64,000 nt of DNA from Ruminiclostridium papyrosolvens C7 (GTDB lineage: Bacteria; Bacillota; Clostridia; Acetivibrionales; DSM-1351): positions 1 through 64,000 of the forward strand of contig NZ_ATAY01000015.1 in assembly GCF_000421965.1 (NCBI RefSeq), given 5' to 3'. The translations under genes and the position numbers were made by a program. The notes under the pieces are model-generated. The model was not told the DNA's origin. It worked only from the letters and a program-made list of their open reading frames with translations, and made no database searches. Positions 8,837-17,888 of this stretch are shown one piece after another (the first letter of the stretch is position 1; each line of letters begins with the position of its first letter).

Positions 8837-9850
8837 TTATTTATACCCCTCTGGATTCTGTGACTGCCATCTCCATGAATCTACGCACATTTCAGGAAGT
8901 CCCTTTTCAGCTGTCCAGTCGAGCTCATTCTTTGCCCTGTCCGGCTTTGCATAGCACTCTGCTATATCTCCCGGCCTTCTGCCTACAATCCTATAAGGTA
9001 TTTCCTTTCCGCAGGCTTCCGAAAATGCCTTGATTACCTGAAGAACGCTGTATCCATTTCCGGTTCCAAGGTTATACTCCCTTACTCCCACATGTTCACG
9101 GGATAGCTTTTCCAATGCCTTTATATGGCCTTTTGCAAGGTCTACAACATGTATGTAGTCCCTTACTCCGGTACCGTCAACCGTATTATAATCATCTCCG
9201 AATACATTTACTTCCTTTAGCTTTCCTACTGCTACCTGTGTAATATAAGGTACAAGGTTGTTTGGAATCCCATTTGGGTCTTCCCCTATTGTACCGCTTT
9301 CATGGGCTCCTATAGGGTTAAAATATCTGAGCAGAGCAATATTCCAAGTTTCGTCTGCTACATGCAGGTCTTTTAAAATTTCCTCTATCATAAGTTTTGT
9401 TCTGCCGTACGGATTTGTAACAGACAGCGGAAATTCCTCAGCGATAGGAACACTGGCGGGATCTCCGTATACAGTAGCTGATGAGCTGAAAACCAGGTTC
9501 TTAACTTGGTATTTTTGCATTAATTCGCACAAAATCAATGTACCCGTTATATTGTTGTGATAATATTTCAACGGGATTGAAACAGATTCGCCTACGGCCT
9601 TAAGTCCTGCAAAGTGAATTACGGAATCCGGTTTATTATCTATAAATACCTGTTCAAGTGCTTCTTTGTCCAAAATATCAACTTTATAGAATTTTACCTT
9701 TTTGCCAGTGATTTTTTCTACTCTTTCTATTGCTGTTTCCTTGCTGTTACAAAGGTTATCAACTACGATAACTTCAAAACCGGCCCCAAGCAGTTCAATA
9801 CAAGTATGGGTACCGATATATCCGGCCCCTCCGGTTACTAATACTTTCAT
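8837..9850 (-). CDS. galE: UDP-glucose 4-epimerase
   Basis: Short-chain dehydrogenase/reductase-type epimerase of 337 aa that interconverts UDP-glucose and UDP-galactose with bound NAD. The Rossmann motif [10 protein letters not shown] starts at residue 7; the catalytic pair appears as SSSATVYG and NPYGRTK (YxxxK). [10 protein letters not shown] and the C-terminal GRRPGD are typical of GalE. GGGGGGAG lies before ATG. It is the first gene of a two-gene unit with the nucleotidyltransferase. Confidence 0.96.
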   Translation of the reverse strand: MKVLVTGGAGYIGTHTCIELLGAGFEVIVVDNLCNSKETAIERVEKITGKKVKFYKVDILDKEALEQVFIDNKPDSVIHFAGLKAVGESVSIPLKYYHNNITGTLILCELMQKYQVKNLVFSSSATVYGDPASVPIAEEFPLSVTNPYGRTKLMIEEILKDLHVADETWNIALLRYFNPIGAHESGTIGEDPNGIPNNLVPYITQVAVGKLKEVNVFGDDYNTVDGTGVRDYIHVVDLAKGHIKALEKLSREHVGVREYNLGTGNGYSVLQVIKAFSEACGKEIPYRIVGRRPGDIAECYAKPDRAKNELDWTAEKGLPEMCVDSWRWQSQNPEGYK

Positions 9851-9966
9851 GTGACTCCCCCCTATATATTTATATACGCTATACTTTCCTCATACAACGG
9901 TGTTACTCTTAAAATTAACCATAACCATATTTTATACAATATTTATTAATATAACAACATTTTACT

Positions 9967-10878
9967 TCACCTGTCAGTTTCAATCTGTCTCAATATTTCT
10001 TGTAGCTGTGGCGAATTGTCGCATTTCAGACTTGGTTCAAAGATATCTCCTTTTTGCTCTAATCTGTTTACTATATTTTTAAGAGTAAACATTTCCGGGC
10101 GTATACTATTGAGCTCACTCCATTCTATCGGAGCCGAAACAGCTGCACTTTTCACTGCCCTTGCAGAATAAGCGGTTATCATGCTTTTTCCAATCCACAT
10201 TTGCTGCCAGTCAAAATAAATCTTGCCATCCCTTTTTTTCTTCATTCTTTCTATCGTCACCGTACTTTTGAGCTTTTCAGCAAAATACTGTGCAAAAAAC
10301 TCATTGAGGCTCCGGGCGGTGTCATAGTCAAACTTCGCAGCCGTAGGGACAAATATCTGTAGCCCCGTTGCCCCGGAGGTTTTAATAAATCCCTTTATGC
10401 CCAGAGCATCCAATGTTTCATGAATTCTGTCAGCGAGTTCCGCAACATCCTCAAAATGAAGGTCATCGTCCGGGTCCAAGTCAAATACAAGACTCGATGG
10501 ATGGTTTGGTTTTTCATGTACGTTAAAACTTGTGTGAAGCTCCAACGCAGCCTGAGTGCAGAGCCATACAAGTGTGGCAGCCGAGTTTAAGGCAATATAG
10601 TTCTTTTGATTGAATACCACTGTTTCCACCCACTCGGGGGTACCCTGAGGCTTTTCCTTCTGAAAAAAGCTTTTGTCGTTGATACCGTGAGGATAACGTA
10701 TTGAGGTCAACATTCTGTTTTTTGAATATTTTATTAAAAAAGGAGCAAGCTTTGTCATGGTTTTCACAAATTCAAGCTTGGTAACCCCGGCTTCCGGCCA
10801 AAACAGCTTGTCGGGATTTTTTATATCAATCACTTTGTTTTCAATTTCTACTTTGATAATATCTGTTACAGCTGCCAT
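9967..10878 (-). CDS. LigD-type NHEJ polymerase (primase-like)
   Basis: A 303-aa stand-alone version of the archaeo-eukaryotic-primase-like polymerase domain of LigD. In bacterial non-homologous end joining it fills gaps and adds ribonucleotides at double-strand breaks. The N-terminal NPDKLFWPEAGVTK, the metal-binding FDLDPDDD near residue 132, and the KTSGATGLQIFVP block are diagnostic. Its ATG overlaps the stop codon of the ligase (TAATG), so translation is coupled. In many bacteria this domain is fused to the ligase; here it is a separate protein. Confidence 0.94.
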   Translation of the reverse strand: MAAVTDIIKVEIENKVIDIKNPDKLFWPEAGVTKLEFVKTMTKLAPFLIKYSKNRMLTSIRYPHGINDKSFFQKEKPQGTPEWVETVVFNQKNYIALNSAATLVWLCTQAALELHTSFNVHEKPNHPSSLVFDLDPDDDLHFEDVAELADRIHETLDALGIKGFIKTSGATGLQIFVPTAAKFDYDTARSLNEFFAQYFAEKLKSTVTIERMKKKRDGKIYFDWQQMWIGKSMITAYSARAVKSAAVSAPIEWSELNSIRPEMFTLKNIVNRLEQKGDIFEPSLKCDNSPQLQEILRQIETDR

Positions 10879-11852
10879 TAATCAGTCAACACCTTTCCAT
10901 CTGCTTCTTCCGTAGGAAGTACGGCAAACCCCTCTATTTTGGGATGTCTCAAATGCCCGTCATTTGTCAGTTCCAGAAAGCTAATCCAGCAAGTAAGAGC
11001 AGGATAGAGCCATGTGAATTTTTCGCCGGTTCTGTCCAGCTGGATAGTCTCCTCCGATGTAAAGGAGCAGTTCTTCTGTTCAAGCTGCCCGCTATACTCT
11101 TTTATAAGCATTAAATCCGATTGTTTCAGTCCAATAGATGCCTTACCCACATATACAAGCTTTTCGCTGCCCGGGGGCTTTATACCCAGAACCAGGGAAT
11201 TGGGATGTATGGATTTCCATTGTATTCCTCCAACTACGCAAAGCATTTTTTTTATAAATTTCGTTTTAAACCATGCATCATGTTTTTTCCCGCCTATATA
11301 CAGGCTATCTGTTTTTTTGGAAACAATACCTTCCATGTTCTGCTTTTTCATTTTTTCAAACAGTTCTTTGCTGTCTTGATACATTTTCGCTAAAAATATT
11401 TTAGTATCGTTTCCAGTTAATGAACTTAGATTTTCTTCAAGAATCTGTTTTCTTTCAATTAAGGGTATATTCACAAGGATATTGTCCCCAAACTGCAGAA
11501 TATCAAATACCATATAGCAAACAGGGTATGCCCTTGTGTAGTATTGTAATTTACTGCTATTGCGGACACGCTCCCGTATGAGGCTTTTATAAAAGGAGGG
11601 AACTCCGTCTTCATCCATAACAACAAATTCACCATCCAGTATTGCATTTTTGCCTCCAAGGCCGTTTTTTAAAACATCCAGTTCAGGATAGAAGCCTGTC
11701 CTCTCTTTACCTTTCTTTGTATATATTTTAACGTTTCCATCCTGCATATAAACCATTCCTCTTATACCATCCCATTTTATTTCATGGATGTAGCCGGCAC
11801 CCTCCTTTACATCGGGACAAATTGCCGGCTCCATTGGTATAATCCAGTTCAT
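10878..11852 (-). CDS. ATP-dependent DNA ligase (LigD ligase domain)
   Basis: A 324-aa ATP-dependent ligase that seals breaks in the Ku-directed end-joining pathway. Motif I is EIKWDGIRG, with the AMP-accepting Lys near residue 27. Later motifs include LDGEFVVMDEDG, EGIVSKK (motif IV) and WFKTKF (motif V). The C-terminal half is the OB-fold domain. Its start overlaps the ku stop by four bases. No nuclease or polymerase domain is fused, so LigD functions are split between genes here. Confidence 0.95.
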   Translation of the reverse strand: MNWIIPMEPAICPDVKEGAGYIHEIKWDGIRGMVYMQDGNVKIYTKKGKERTGFYPELDVLKNGLGGKNAILDGEFVVMDEDGVPSFYKSLIRERVRNSSKLQYYTRAYPVCYMVFDILQFGDNILVNIPLIERKQILEENLSSLTGNDTKIFLAKMYQDSKELFEKMKKQNMEGIVSKKTDSLYIGGKKHDAWFKTKFIKKMLCVVGGIQWKSIHPNSLVLGIKPPGSEKLVYVGKASIGLKQSDLMLIKEYSGQLEQKNCSFTSEETIQLDRTGEKFTWLYPALTCWISFLELTNDGHLRHPKIEGFAVLPTEEADGKVLTD

Positions 11853-12784
11853 GATTCAACCTTCTCTCTTGCTTTCCTTGTTCTCTTCTTTGGCTTTTCC
11901 TCAGTTGTGCTATCGCTGTTTTCTACCTCTGATACCGGGTCCTTTTTGTGGTTTTTAACATTCTTAGCACTTTTATCAGTTTTATCAGTGTCCTTATCTT
12001 TTTCATTTTTATTAGTCCCCTTTGACATTTGTATACTTTGTTTCAATGCCTCCATAAGGCTTACAACATTTTCCTTTTCAACTTCTTTTCTAGCTACTAC
12101 CTGCTTTCCTTCGACCTTGGCATTAATGAGCTCCACAAGCTTTTCCCTGTAGGTGTCCAGATATTTTGACGGGTCAAAAGCAGTAGTCAGATTTTCTATA
12201 AGCTGTGTAGCCATATCCAGCTCTGCCTGAGTTGTTTTCGCGTTTTCAGGTATGCCGGGTACCTGAGCCGAATCCTTTACTTCATCAGGATAAAATATTG
12301 TTTCAAGAACCAGAACATTTTTGTATACCCTTATAACAGCCAGTGATTCTCTGTCTCTTATTGTTATTTTGGCAACAGCAATTTTTTCTTTCTGCCCCAA
12401 GGCCTCTCGCAGAAGTGTATAGGCTTTTCCCCCTGTCTCCTGAGGCGCAAGAAAATATGTCTTGTCAAAATACACGGGGTCAACTTCTTCAAGTTTTACA
12501 AAGTCCACTATTTCAACTGTTTTTTCACTTTTAACCTGAAGAGATTCGAAATCTTCGCCGCTCATTATAACGTACTTACCGGGTTCATACTCAAAGCCCC
12601 GGACAATATCTTCAGGTTGAACCTCCTTATTACAGACAGGACAAACCTTTTTGTACTTTACCGGACTATGACATTCCTTATGAATGTACTTAAACCGGAT
12701 ATCCTTGTCTTCCGTTGCCGTAAACATTTTTACAGGAATATTAACCAAACCGAAACTGATAGAGCCCTTCCAAACTGTATGCAT
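11849..12784 (-). CDS. ku: Ku DNA end-binding protein
   Basis: Bacterial Ku homologue of 311 aa that forms a homodimer ring on DNA ends and recruits the ligase. Residues 1 to about 240 are the Ku core (WKGSISFGLVNIPVKM; the CPVCNKEV pair near residue 47). The last 55 residues are a lysine- and glutamate-rich tail (KKRTRKAREK) like the DNA-binding extensions of some bacterial Ku proteins. GGAGG precedes ATG by 7 bases. It heads the operon ku-ligase-polymerase and is divergent from the FmdB-like gene. Confidence 0.96.
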   Translation of the reverse strand: MHTVWKGSISFGLVNIPVKMFTATEDKDIRFKYIHKECHSPVKYKKVCPVCNKEVQPEDIVRGFEYEPGKYVIMSGEDFESLQVKSEKTVEIVDFVKLEEVDPVYFDKTYFLAPQETGGKAYTLLREALGQKEKIAVAKITIRDRESLAVIRVYKNVLVLETIFYPDEVKDSAQVPGIPENAKTTQAELDMATQLIENLTTAFDPSKYLDTYREKLVELINAKVEGKQVVARKEVEKENVVSLMEALKQSIQMSKGTNKNEKDKDTDKTDKSAKNVKNHKKDPVSEVENSDSTTEEKPKKRTRKAREKVES

Positions 12785-12897
12785 AATTGGTCCTCCATAA
12801 TTAATATTTATTGTCCGTATTTAAGATTTTATTTATTCAACTATTTATCCCTGTTTTTTTAGATGATATAATACAAAATAATAAAGGAGGTAGATTT

Positions 12898-13113
12898 ATG
12901 CCATTTTATGATCTTAAATGCAGTAAGTGCGGTAGTGAATTCAACGTAATGGCTAAAATGTCCCAACGTGAAAACAAAGAGATTAAATGCCCCGGCTGCG
13001 GAAGCAATGATCTTGAAACCATATTTAAGAATGTAAATATTATTCAGTCCAGAAAAGACTCCGGCGGAGACTGTCCCAACAGACATGTGTGCGGCGGGTG
13101 CTGTAACCACTGA
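12898..13113 (+). CDS. FmdB-family zinc-ribbon protein
   Basis: A 71-aa protein. The N-terminus MPFYDLKCSKCGSEF with CSKC and, about 24 residues later, CPGC is the FmdB/regulatory zinc-ribbon pattern; function in most bacteria is unknown. The C-terminal tail is unusual in carrying CPNRHVCGGCCNH, which adds four more Cys and could hold another metal. AAGGAGG lies 8 bases before ATG. It is the only plus-strand gene in this part and shares its 3' terminator with the GerMN gene. Confidence 0.88.
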   Translation: MPFYDLKCSKCGSEFNVMAKMSQRENKEIKCPGCGSNDLETIFKNVNIIQSRKDSGGDCPNRHVCGGCCNH

Positions 13114-13151
13114 TTTTTTCCTTTCGGGGTATGTAAATATCACTGCAAAAA

Positions 13152-13198
13152 AACAAGGTATCTTAAAGGAGCATAATTTCCCTAAAAGATACCTTGTT
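13152..13198. terminator. bidirectional terminator, FmdB-like/GerMN
   Basis: AACAAGGTATCTT (13152-13164) and AAGATACCTTGTT (13186-13198) form a 13-bp perfect stem between two convergent genes. Confidence 0.85.
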
Positions 13199-13223
13199 GT
13201 ATATAACAGATGCCCAACCGGAA

Positions 13224-13961
13224 TTATTCTAGAATTTCATCATCCAAATCAGCATTTGTTTTAGTTTCGGAATTTGTCTTTTTTGTTTCATCTTCTTTTG
13301 TTGGCTGTGCTGTTTTATCCCGTGTATTATCCTTATCTTCTGTTGTTGTTTTTATTGAGCTGTCTTTTCCGGGTTCATTGCTTATAAGATGGGTATCTCT
13401 TGAATAAGCTATGTCGATTTGATAGCTACCCTTGAATTCTTTAGTTACTTTTCCGTTTATTCTGAACTGTACGGATGTTATATCCTTTATTTCTGTTAAC
13501 GTGTTTACAATAGAATAGAGCGAAAGTTGCTCATTCTTTTTGCCACCGGGATGCTTTTCAATAAAATCCTTTGAAAGATCCACAGTTGCTACACCGTCCT
13601 TTATCTTTACATCCGTAGTTACTTTTGTTTCTTTAGGAACAGAAGCTTTTAAGAGACTACCTTTTGCAGGGCCGCTTATAAGTTCCTTTAAAACAACCGT
13701 TGCCATATGTTCATTACCCTTACCTGTATCCGTATTTTGAATATACCTTGTTTCTGCAGCAAGTTTTGTACCCTGTTCGTTGATAAAGTATAACTGAACC
13801 GGAGTTTTATCCTTTAAGCCATTAGCTTCATCCTGCCCCATTGTAAGACTGCTGACCGGAGTCAGTTCATCACTGTCAGCATCTTCACTTTTAGCCCCAC
13901 AGCCTGCAAGCATAGTAAAAACAATTCCAAATACCATAAATAGACATATTAGTTTTCGCAT
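13224..13961 (-). CDS. GerMN-domain lipoprotein
   Basis: A 245-aa secreted lipoprotein: a basic start, a hydrophobic stretch and lipobox LAGC. A GerMN domain spans about 55-190 (PVQLYFINEQG ... VVLKELISGPAKGS ... VATVDLSKDF). GerMN is found in GerM, needed for spore assembly and germination in Bacillus, and in the LpqB family. The last 60 residues are Asp/Lys/Thr-rich and probably disordered. I chose ATG 13961, nine bases after GAGGTG; a GTG four codons earlier overlaps that site. A sporulation role is an inference from the domain. Confidence 0.88.
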   Translation of the reverse strand: MRKLICLFMVFGIVFTMLAGCGAKSEDADSDELTPVSSLTMGQDEANGLKDKTPVQLYFINEQGTKLAAETRYIQNTDTGKGNEHMATVVLKELISGPAKGSLLKASVPKETKVTTDVKIKDGVATVDLSKDFIEKHPGGKKNEQLSLYSIVNTLTEIKDITSVQFRINGKVTKEFKGSYQIDIAYSRDTHLISNEPGKDSSIKTTTEDKDNTRDKTAQPTKEDETKKTNSETKTNADLDDEILE

Positions 13962-14096
13962 TTTTTCATGCACCTCACATTAAAATGTTAAAAGTTGTAT
14001 TTATGAATACCCATCCCTTACACATTTATTTTTATGCCCAAGCATGTGGAAGTATTCTAAACTTGTCAATATTTTTTAATGAGAGATACACATTAA

Positions 14097-15503
14097 TTAT
14101 GTATTATAATTTTTAGTCTGAGGTAAAGATTTACTATAAACATGTACAACCTTATTAACAGGAAATATCAAGCACATTTCAGTCCCCTGATTTTCTTTGC
14201 TTTTTACTTGGAGGCTTCCGTTGTGTGATTTCATAACTTTAAAGCAATAGCTTAATCCTAATCCATAATTATTTTTTCCTTTTTTTGTAGAGAAAAACGG
14301 AGTCATAACTTTATTGATGAAATCTTTTGGAATACCTACTCCATTGTCAGAAACCGTTATACACATTTTTTTGTTATTTATAAACTCCGTATTTACTTTA
14401 ATAACACCCTCCGTCTGGATAGCTTCAATAGCATTTATAATGAGATTTTTCAATACTTCCGATACGTGAACGGGATCAATGAGCATAGTAATATCTATTT
14501 TGCTGGTATTAATAATCCGAATATTCTTATCGCAGATAGAAGGTGCAACCTGATTTATTACTTTTGATATAATTTCACTTAAAAGACACGGCTTAAAATT
14601 CATCTTATACAGCTTTATTTCGTTAAGTTTTCTGGTGAATTCCAAAAGATTTTTACAGGAATCCTTAATAATAGATAATTTATTATCCATTCCGGGGCTT
14701 GTTTTTTCAACACACATTATTGTGTCTACACACAAATTAATAGTTGAAACTTCATTTTTTATTGCATGGGAGACAATACTCATCCCTCCAATTACAGAAT
14801 TTATATTATTATCAATATTTATTCTTTCTATCTTGAAATGTATCCCTAACATGCCGTATTTCATACAGAAGACAAAAAACAAAATGAATTCACCGGCTAT
14901 TACCCATACATTAATCTGCCAAACATTTCTATACCCCATGGCTACCGATATATAACTTGTCCAGAGAATGCACATTGTAGACGGAAGTGCAAATAAAGCT
15001 GTGAGAATTCTCTGGGTTTTGGTATAGTCATCCCTTTCCTTAATTATACCTAATATAAGAATTATATTGGCCAAAATAGTATAGACACATACCCAGCAAG
15101 ATAGGACTCTGTAATTTGGATTAAAATCCGGAGTAATAGGATAAATTAAAAGCATCAGAATACTTGGAAGGGACAGCACAGCCACAACCGCTATTTTAAC
15201 TTTTGATTTTAATTGGATATTAAGAAAGTTTGTAAATAGAAGAACAAAAACCAAAAATAGATATGTAGCAAAGTAATGCTGAAAAATGTCGGCTGTACCC
15301 TTGAGTATACGGCTGGCCAGAATCAATTTTTCATTGCCATAACCTTGTATAAAGGGAATAAAATTTTCACTTATAACCGCCGCCAACCCGCCAAAGCCGT
15401 TAAATAGCAGGCAGAGGCTTGCACACCACGCCCAGTATTCTTTAGGGTTTGCATAAATTAACAGAATAGAAATTATCCACAATAAAATAAATATGACAAA
15501 CAT
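14097..15503 (-). CDS. orphan membrane sensor histidine kinase
   Basis: A 468-aa protein with about seven or eight membrane spans in residues 1-225, then a dimerisation helix with SHAIKNEVS around residue 245 (phospho-acceptor His), and an HATPase_c domain with NLIINAIEAI (N box), DNGVGIP (G1) and NYGLGLSYC (G2). It senses an unknown membrane or extracellular signal. No response regulator is adjacent on either side. The AGGAGA site 6 bases before ATG 15503 decides the start over a TTG six codons earlier. Confidence 0.9.
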   Translation of the reverse strand: MFVIFILLWIISILLIYANPKEYWAWCASLCLLFNGFGGLAAVISENFIPFIQGYGNEKLILASRILKGTADIFQHYFATYLFLVFVLLFTNFLNIQLKSKVKIAVVAVLSLPSILMLLIYPITPDFNPNYRVLSCWVCVYTILANIILILGIIKERDDYTKTQRILTALFALPSTMCILWTSYISVAMGYRNVWQINVWVIAGEFILFFVFCMKYGMLGIHFKIERINIDNNINSVIGGMSIVSHAIKNEVSTINLCVDTIMCVEKTSPGMDNKLSIIKDSCKNLLEFTRKLNEIKLYKMNFKPCLLSEIISKVINQVAPSICDKNIRIINTSKIDITMLIDPVHVSEVLKNLIINAIEAIQTEGVIKVNTEFINNKKMCITVSDNGVGIPKDFINKVMTPFFSTKKGKNNYGLGLSYCFKVMKSHNGSLQVKSKENQGTEMCLIFPVNKVVHVYSKSLPQTKNYNT

Positions 15504-15673
15504 ATTATATCTCCTATTCAAGTAATACTATTTTACTTTTAAGGCGTGGTCATATTTTATCACTAATTGTAAATATTTTCAATATGTACTAAAACAAGGT
15601 AAATACTGCATACAGGTTGTTTCCCCTGAAAACATGCGGTTTTTGTACATTTTTCAGAGAAATTTGCTTGTTT

Positions 15674-16549
15674 TCAGGAATTATTTCTTATGAATTCAAT
15701 AATTTTCCTCCCAGCCATAGCGCCCTGTCCAACCGCAGTTGCAATTTGCTTGAAACCTCCCGTACAGTCTCCTGCCGCAAAAAGGCCCTTTAGGTTTGTG
15801 CTTTGATCTTCATTAACCACAATGGAATTATTTTTTGTTATTACCCCCAGCTTTCTGGCAAAATCAACACTGGATGCTGATTCGAAGGCAACAAACAAAC
15901 CATCAAGATTTTCAACTAAACCATCTTCAAACGCTATACCCTCAATAACTTCATTTCCAACTACGTTTTTTATCTTTTTATTATTGATAGAAAATCTAGA
16001 AGCATAACATTTATATTTTTCAGTAAGCTCAAGTTCATTGCCGTTTGTATAAATAGTAATATCTTTTGTTAATGGCTCCAATTCCAAAGCCTCATGTATT
16101 GCATAATCCTTAAAGCCTACAAGGCCGACTTTCAGCCCTCTATAGAAAAATCCGTCACATGTGGTGCAATAACTTACCCCTCTGCCTTCAAATTCTTCCA
16201 GACCGTCTATATTGACCTTTTTAGTTTGTTGCCCTGTAGCCATGAGTACTGCTTTGGCGGAATAATTTTCTTCAGTTGTATATACTTCAAAATACTCAGC
16301 TTTCTCTAATGCTATTACTTCACTATGAACAAACTTTACCCCAAGGCGTCTGGCCTGCTGTTCTCCCTGTTCCAGAAGATATTTCCCCGACACCGGCTCA
16401 GCGAACCCGTAATAATTTTCCACTCTGTCTGTTTTATAAAGTGCGCTGTTGTCCAATCCTATAACTAACGTTCTCAGCCCCGCACGTACTGTATAAAGTG
16501 CAGCAGAAATACCTGCAGGTCCCTTGCCTATTATAATTGCATCAACCAT
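15674..16549 (-). CDS. thioredoxin reductase-like FAD-dependent oxidoreductase
   Basis: A 291-aa two-domain flavoprotein of the thioredoxin reductase family. The FAD-binding motif is IGKGPAGISAALY (residues 7-19), the redox-active pair is CTTC in YCTTCDGFF near residue 130, and the FAD-binding AAGDCTGG lies near the C-terminus. The NAD(P) motif in the middle reads GLVGFKDYAI, lacking the usual GxGxxA, so the nucleotide partner is uncertain and a ferredoxin- or flavin-linked reductase is possible. No thioredoxin gene is adjacent. GGAGG precedes ATG. Confidence 0.88.
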   Translation of the reverse strand: MVDAIIIGKGPAGISAALYTVRAGLRTLVIGLDNSALYKTDRVENYYGFAEPVSGKYLLEQGEQQARRLGVKFVHSEVIALEKAEYFEVYTTEENYSAKAVLMATGQQTKKVNIDGLEEFEGRGVSYCTTCDGFFYRGLKVGLVGFKDYAIHEALELEPLTKDITIYTNGNELELTEKYKCYASRFSINNKKIKNVVGNEVIEGIAFEDGLVENLDGLFVAFESASSVDFARKLGVITKNNSIVVNEDQSTNLKGLFAAGDCTGGFKQIATAVGQGAMAGRKIIEFIRNNS

Positions 16550-16657
16550 ATCTTTTCCTCCAATAGACAGCTTTTTTATATGATTTATATACCAGAATAC
16601 TATACCCTTTTCAAATATTAATAAACAAATTTTTATAAAATTATTTTTTTCATGTGT

Positions 16658-16686
16658 AACACCTTTTACTATAAATTCATAATATG
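16658..16686 (+). promoter_or_regulatory. possible sigma-K-like promoter
   Basis: AACA (16658-16661), 16 bases, then CATAATATG (16678-16686). The sigma-K pattern known from Bacillus is mACm and CATAnnnTA, so only the final base differs. It lies 35 bases upstream of the 68-aa Cys-rich gene. Reading by eye only; no expression data. Confidence 0.4.
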
Positions 16687-16720
16687 CAGTATCTTAAATA
16701 TTTTATTTGGAGGTAAAATC

Positions 16721-16927
16721 ATGGGATGTTTTGGTGGTTCTTCTGATAACTGTAGTTGGTTGTGGATAATAATATTATTAATTATTATCTTCTGCTTCTG
16801 CGGCGGTGACAATGGATTTTTCGGCGGATGTTCGGATTTACTCGATAACTGCGAATGGCTTGTCGTACTGGCAGTTATTCTTCTTATTTTCTTCCTTAGC
16901 AATGATGGAGATCACTGTTGCGATTAA
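16721..16927 (+). CDS. 68-aa Cys-rich double-membrane-span protein with internal repeat
   Basis: Unrecognised small protein. It contains two similar units: FGGSSDNCSW plus a hydrophobic stretch, then FGGCSDLLDNCEW plus a second hydrophobic stretch, followed by a short acidic tail ending in CCD. Each unit starts with a Gly/Cys loop and Trp and continues as a predicted membrane helix. Cys is very frequent for its size. The ATG at 16721 has TTGGAGG seven bases before it. The small Gly/Cys/hydrophobic make-up recalls short sporulation or coat proteins, but this is inference. Confidence 0.7.
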   Translation: MGCFGGSSDNCSWLWIIILLIIIFCFCGGDNGFFGGCSDLLDNCEWLVVLAVILLIFFLSNDGDHCCD

Positions 16928-16955
16928 TTTTGTCAAATCTGTTAAGAGTAGTTTG

Positions 16956-16990
16956 AATAGAAGCTTGGGTTACATATCCAAGCTTCTATT
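16956..16990 (+). terminator. hairpin after 68-aa gene
   Basis: AATAGAAGCTTGG (16956-16968) and CCAAGCTTCTATT (16978-16990) form a 13-bp perfect stem with a 9-base loop. The T-run after it is weak. Confidence 0.65.
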
Positions 16991-17012
16991 TCAGATTAAG
17001 GGTTATTATCCA

Positions 17013-17042
17013 ACATATTAGTCCAACCATAGTGCATACACT
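17013..17042 (+). promoter_or_regulatory. sigma-E-like sporulation promoter
   Basis: ACATATT (17013-17019), 15-base spacer, CATACACT (17035-17042). The known sigma-E pattern is (G/T)(A/C)ATATT, 14-15 bases, CATACAnT; 14 of 15 informative positions agree. It lies 41 bases before the start codon of the 104-aa gene. Confidence 0.55.
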
Positions 17043-17082
17043 GTAATGATACTGTTAAAACAGTTTATAGGAGGTATTTTTT

Positions 17083-17397
17083 ATGGGAGATTCTTTAAGT
17101 AAGAAAATTCAGGAAATGATGCAGGACAAAATGATCCAGTCAAAAGTAAATAAAGCTATAGATATGTTAAAGAAAGACAGTCCTAAAGATCTTGAAAAAA
17201 AGCTTTCATCTATTGATAAGGATGAACTGATGGAAAAAATAAACGAATTTGATGAAGAAAAGCTTAAAAATATAAAAATAGATAAAGATGAGATAAAAAA
17301 GAAAGTTACCCAAAAGGACCTTGATAAGCTGCAAAAAATACTTGGTAAAGACAGCGATGCAATAATGAAAAGGGTAAATGATTTTCTGAATTCCTAG
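17083..17397 (+). CDS. 104-aa highly charged helical protein, unknown function
   Basis: Not a family I can name. Over 40% of residues are Lys, Asp or Glu, with no Cys, no membrane segment and no signal peptide; the heptad-like spacing (KKIQEMMQDKMIQSKVNKA, later KDLDKLQKILGKD) suggests a long helical or coiled-coil protein. TAGGAGG precedes ATG by 8 bases. It is first in a three-gene run with 36- and 53-base gaps and sits behind a sigma-E-like promoter, so a role in the mother cell during sporulation is a reasonable guess. Confidence 0.75.
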   Translation: MGDSLSKKIQEMMQDKMIQSKVNKAIDMLKKDSPKDLEKKLSSIDKDELMEKINEFDEEKLKNIKIDKDEIKKKVTQKDLDKLQKILGKDSDAIMKRVNDFLNS

Positions 17398-17433
17398 TTT
17401 TGTACATATATTCAATTGCTTGGAGGTATTTTG

Positions 17434-17835
17434 ATGAGTGACGACATGGGAGATAAGATAAAACAGATAGCCGAAATGCTGGGGCAGGACTCAAATAGTG
17501 GTATCCCTGACAACGTAAAAGGGCTTTTGAATATGTTCATGTCATCAAATAATTCAAAGGACGAAACCTCATCAGATGACAACTCTTCAGAAAAGGAAAA
17601 CTCATCTGAAGATTCTTCCAGAGCTGATACAGATGACCTGGCTGATATGGCCAGAAAAATGAAAAAGGCTATGAATATGCTTAATACGAACAATGATCCA
17701 AGAGTTAATCTGCTCAATGCAATAAAGCCCTACCTTAATGACAATAGACAAAAAAAACTTCAGAAGTGTATGAAAATTATTAAAATTGGCAGTTTAACCA
17801 AGATGTTGGATGAATCGGAGGGACGTTCTGTTTAG
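17434..17835 (+). CDS. 133-aa uncharacterised clostridial protein
   Basis: Three parts can be seen: an N-terminal helix (MSDDMGDKIKQIAEMLGQ), a Ser/Asp/Glu-rich disordered middle (about 40-70), and a C-terminal block DPRVNLLNAIKPYLNDNRQK continuing as a basic helix (KKLQKCMKIIKIGSLTKML). The C-terminal block reads like a conserved domain of Firmicute small proteins, but I cannot attach a verified function. Start chosen at ATG 17434 with GGAGG eight bases before it. Second gene of the sporulation-like run. Confidence 0.75.
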   Translation: MSDDMGDKIKQIAEMLGQDSNSGIPDNVKGLLNMFMSSNNSKDETSSDDNSSEKENSSEDSSRADTDDLADMARKMKKAMNMLNTNNDPRVNLLNAIKPYLNDNRQKKLQKCMKIIKIGSLTKMLDESEGRSV

Positions 17836-17888
17836 CAAAACAATTTACTCTCTGGTCATACCCAAAGGTTTTTTTAGGAGTGGATAGT

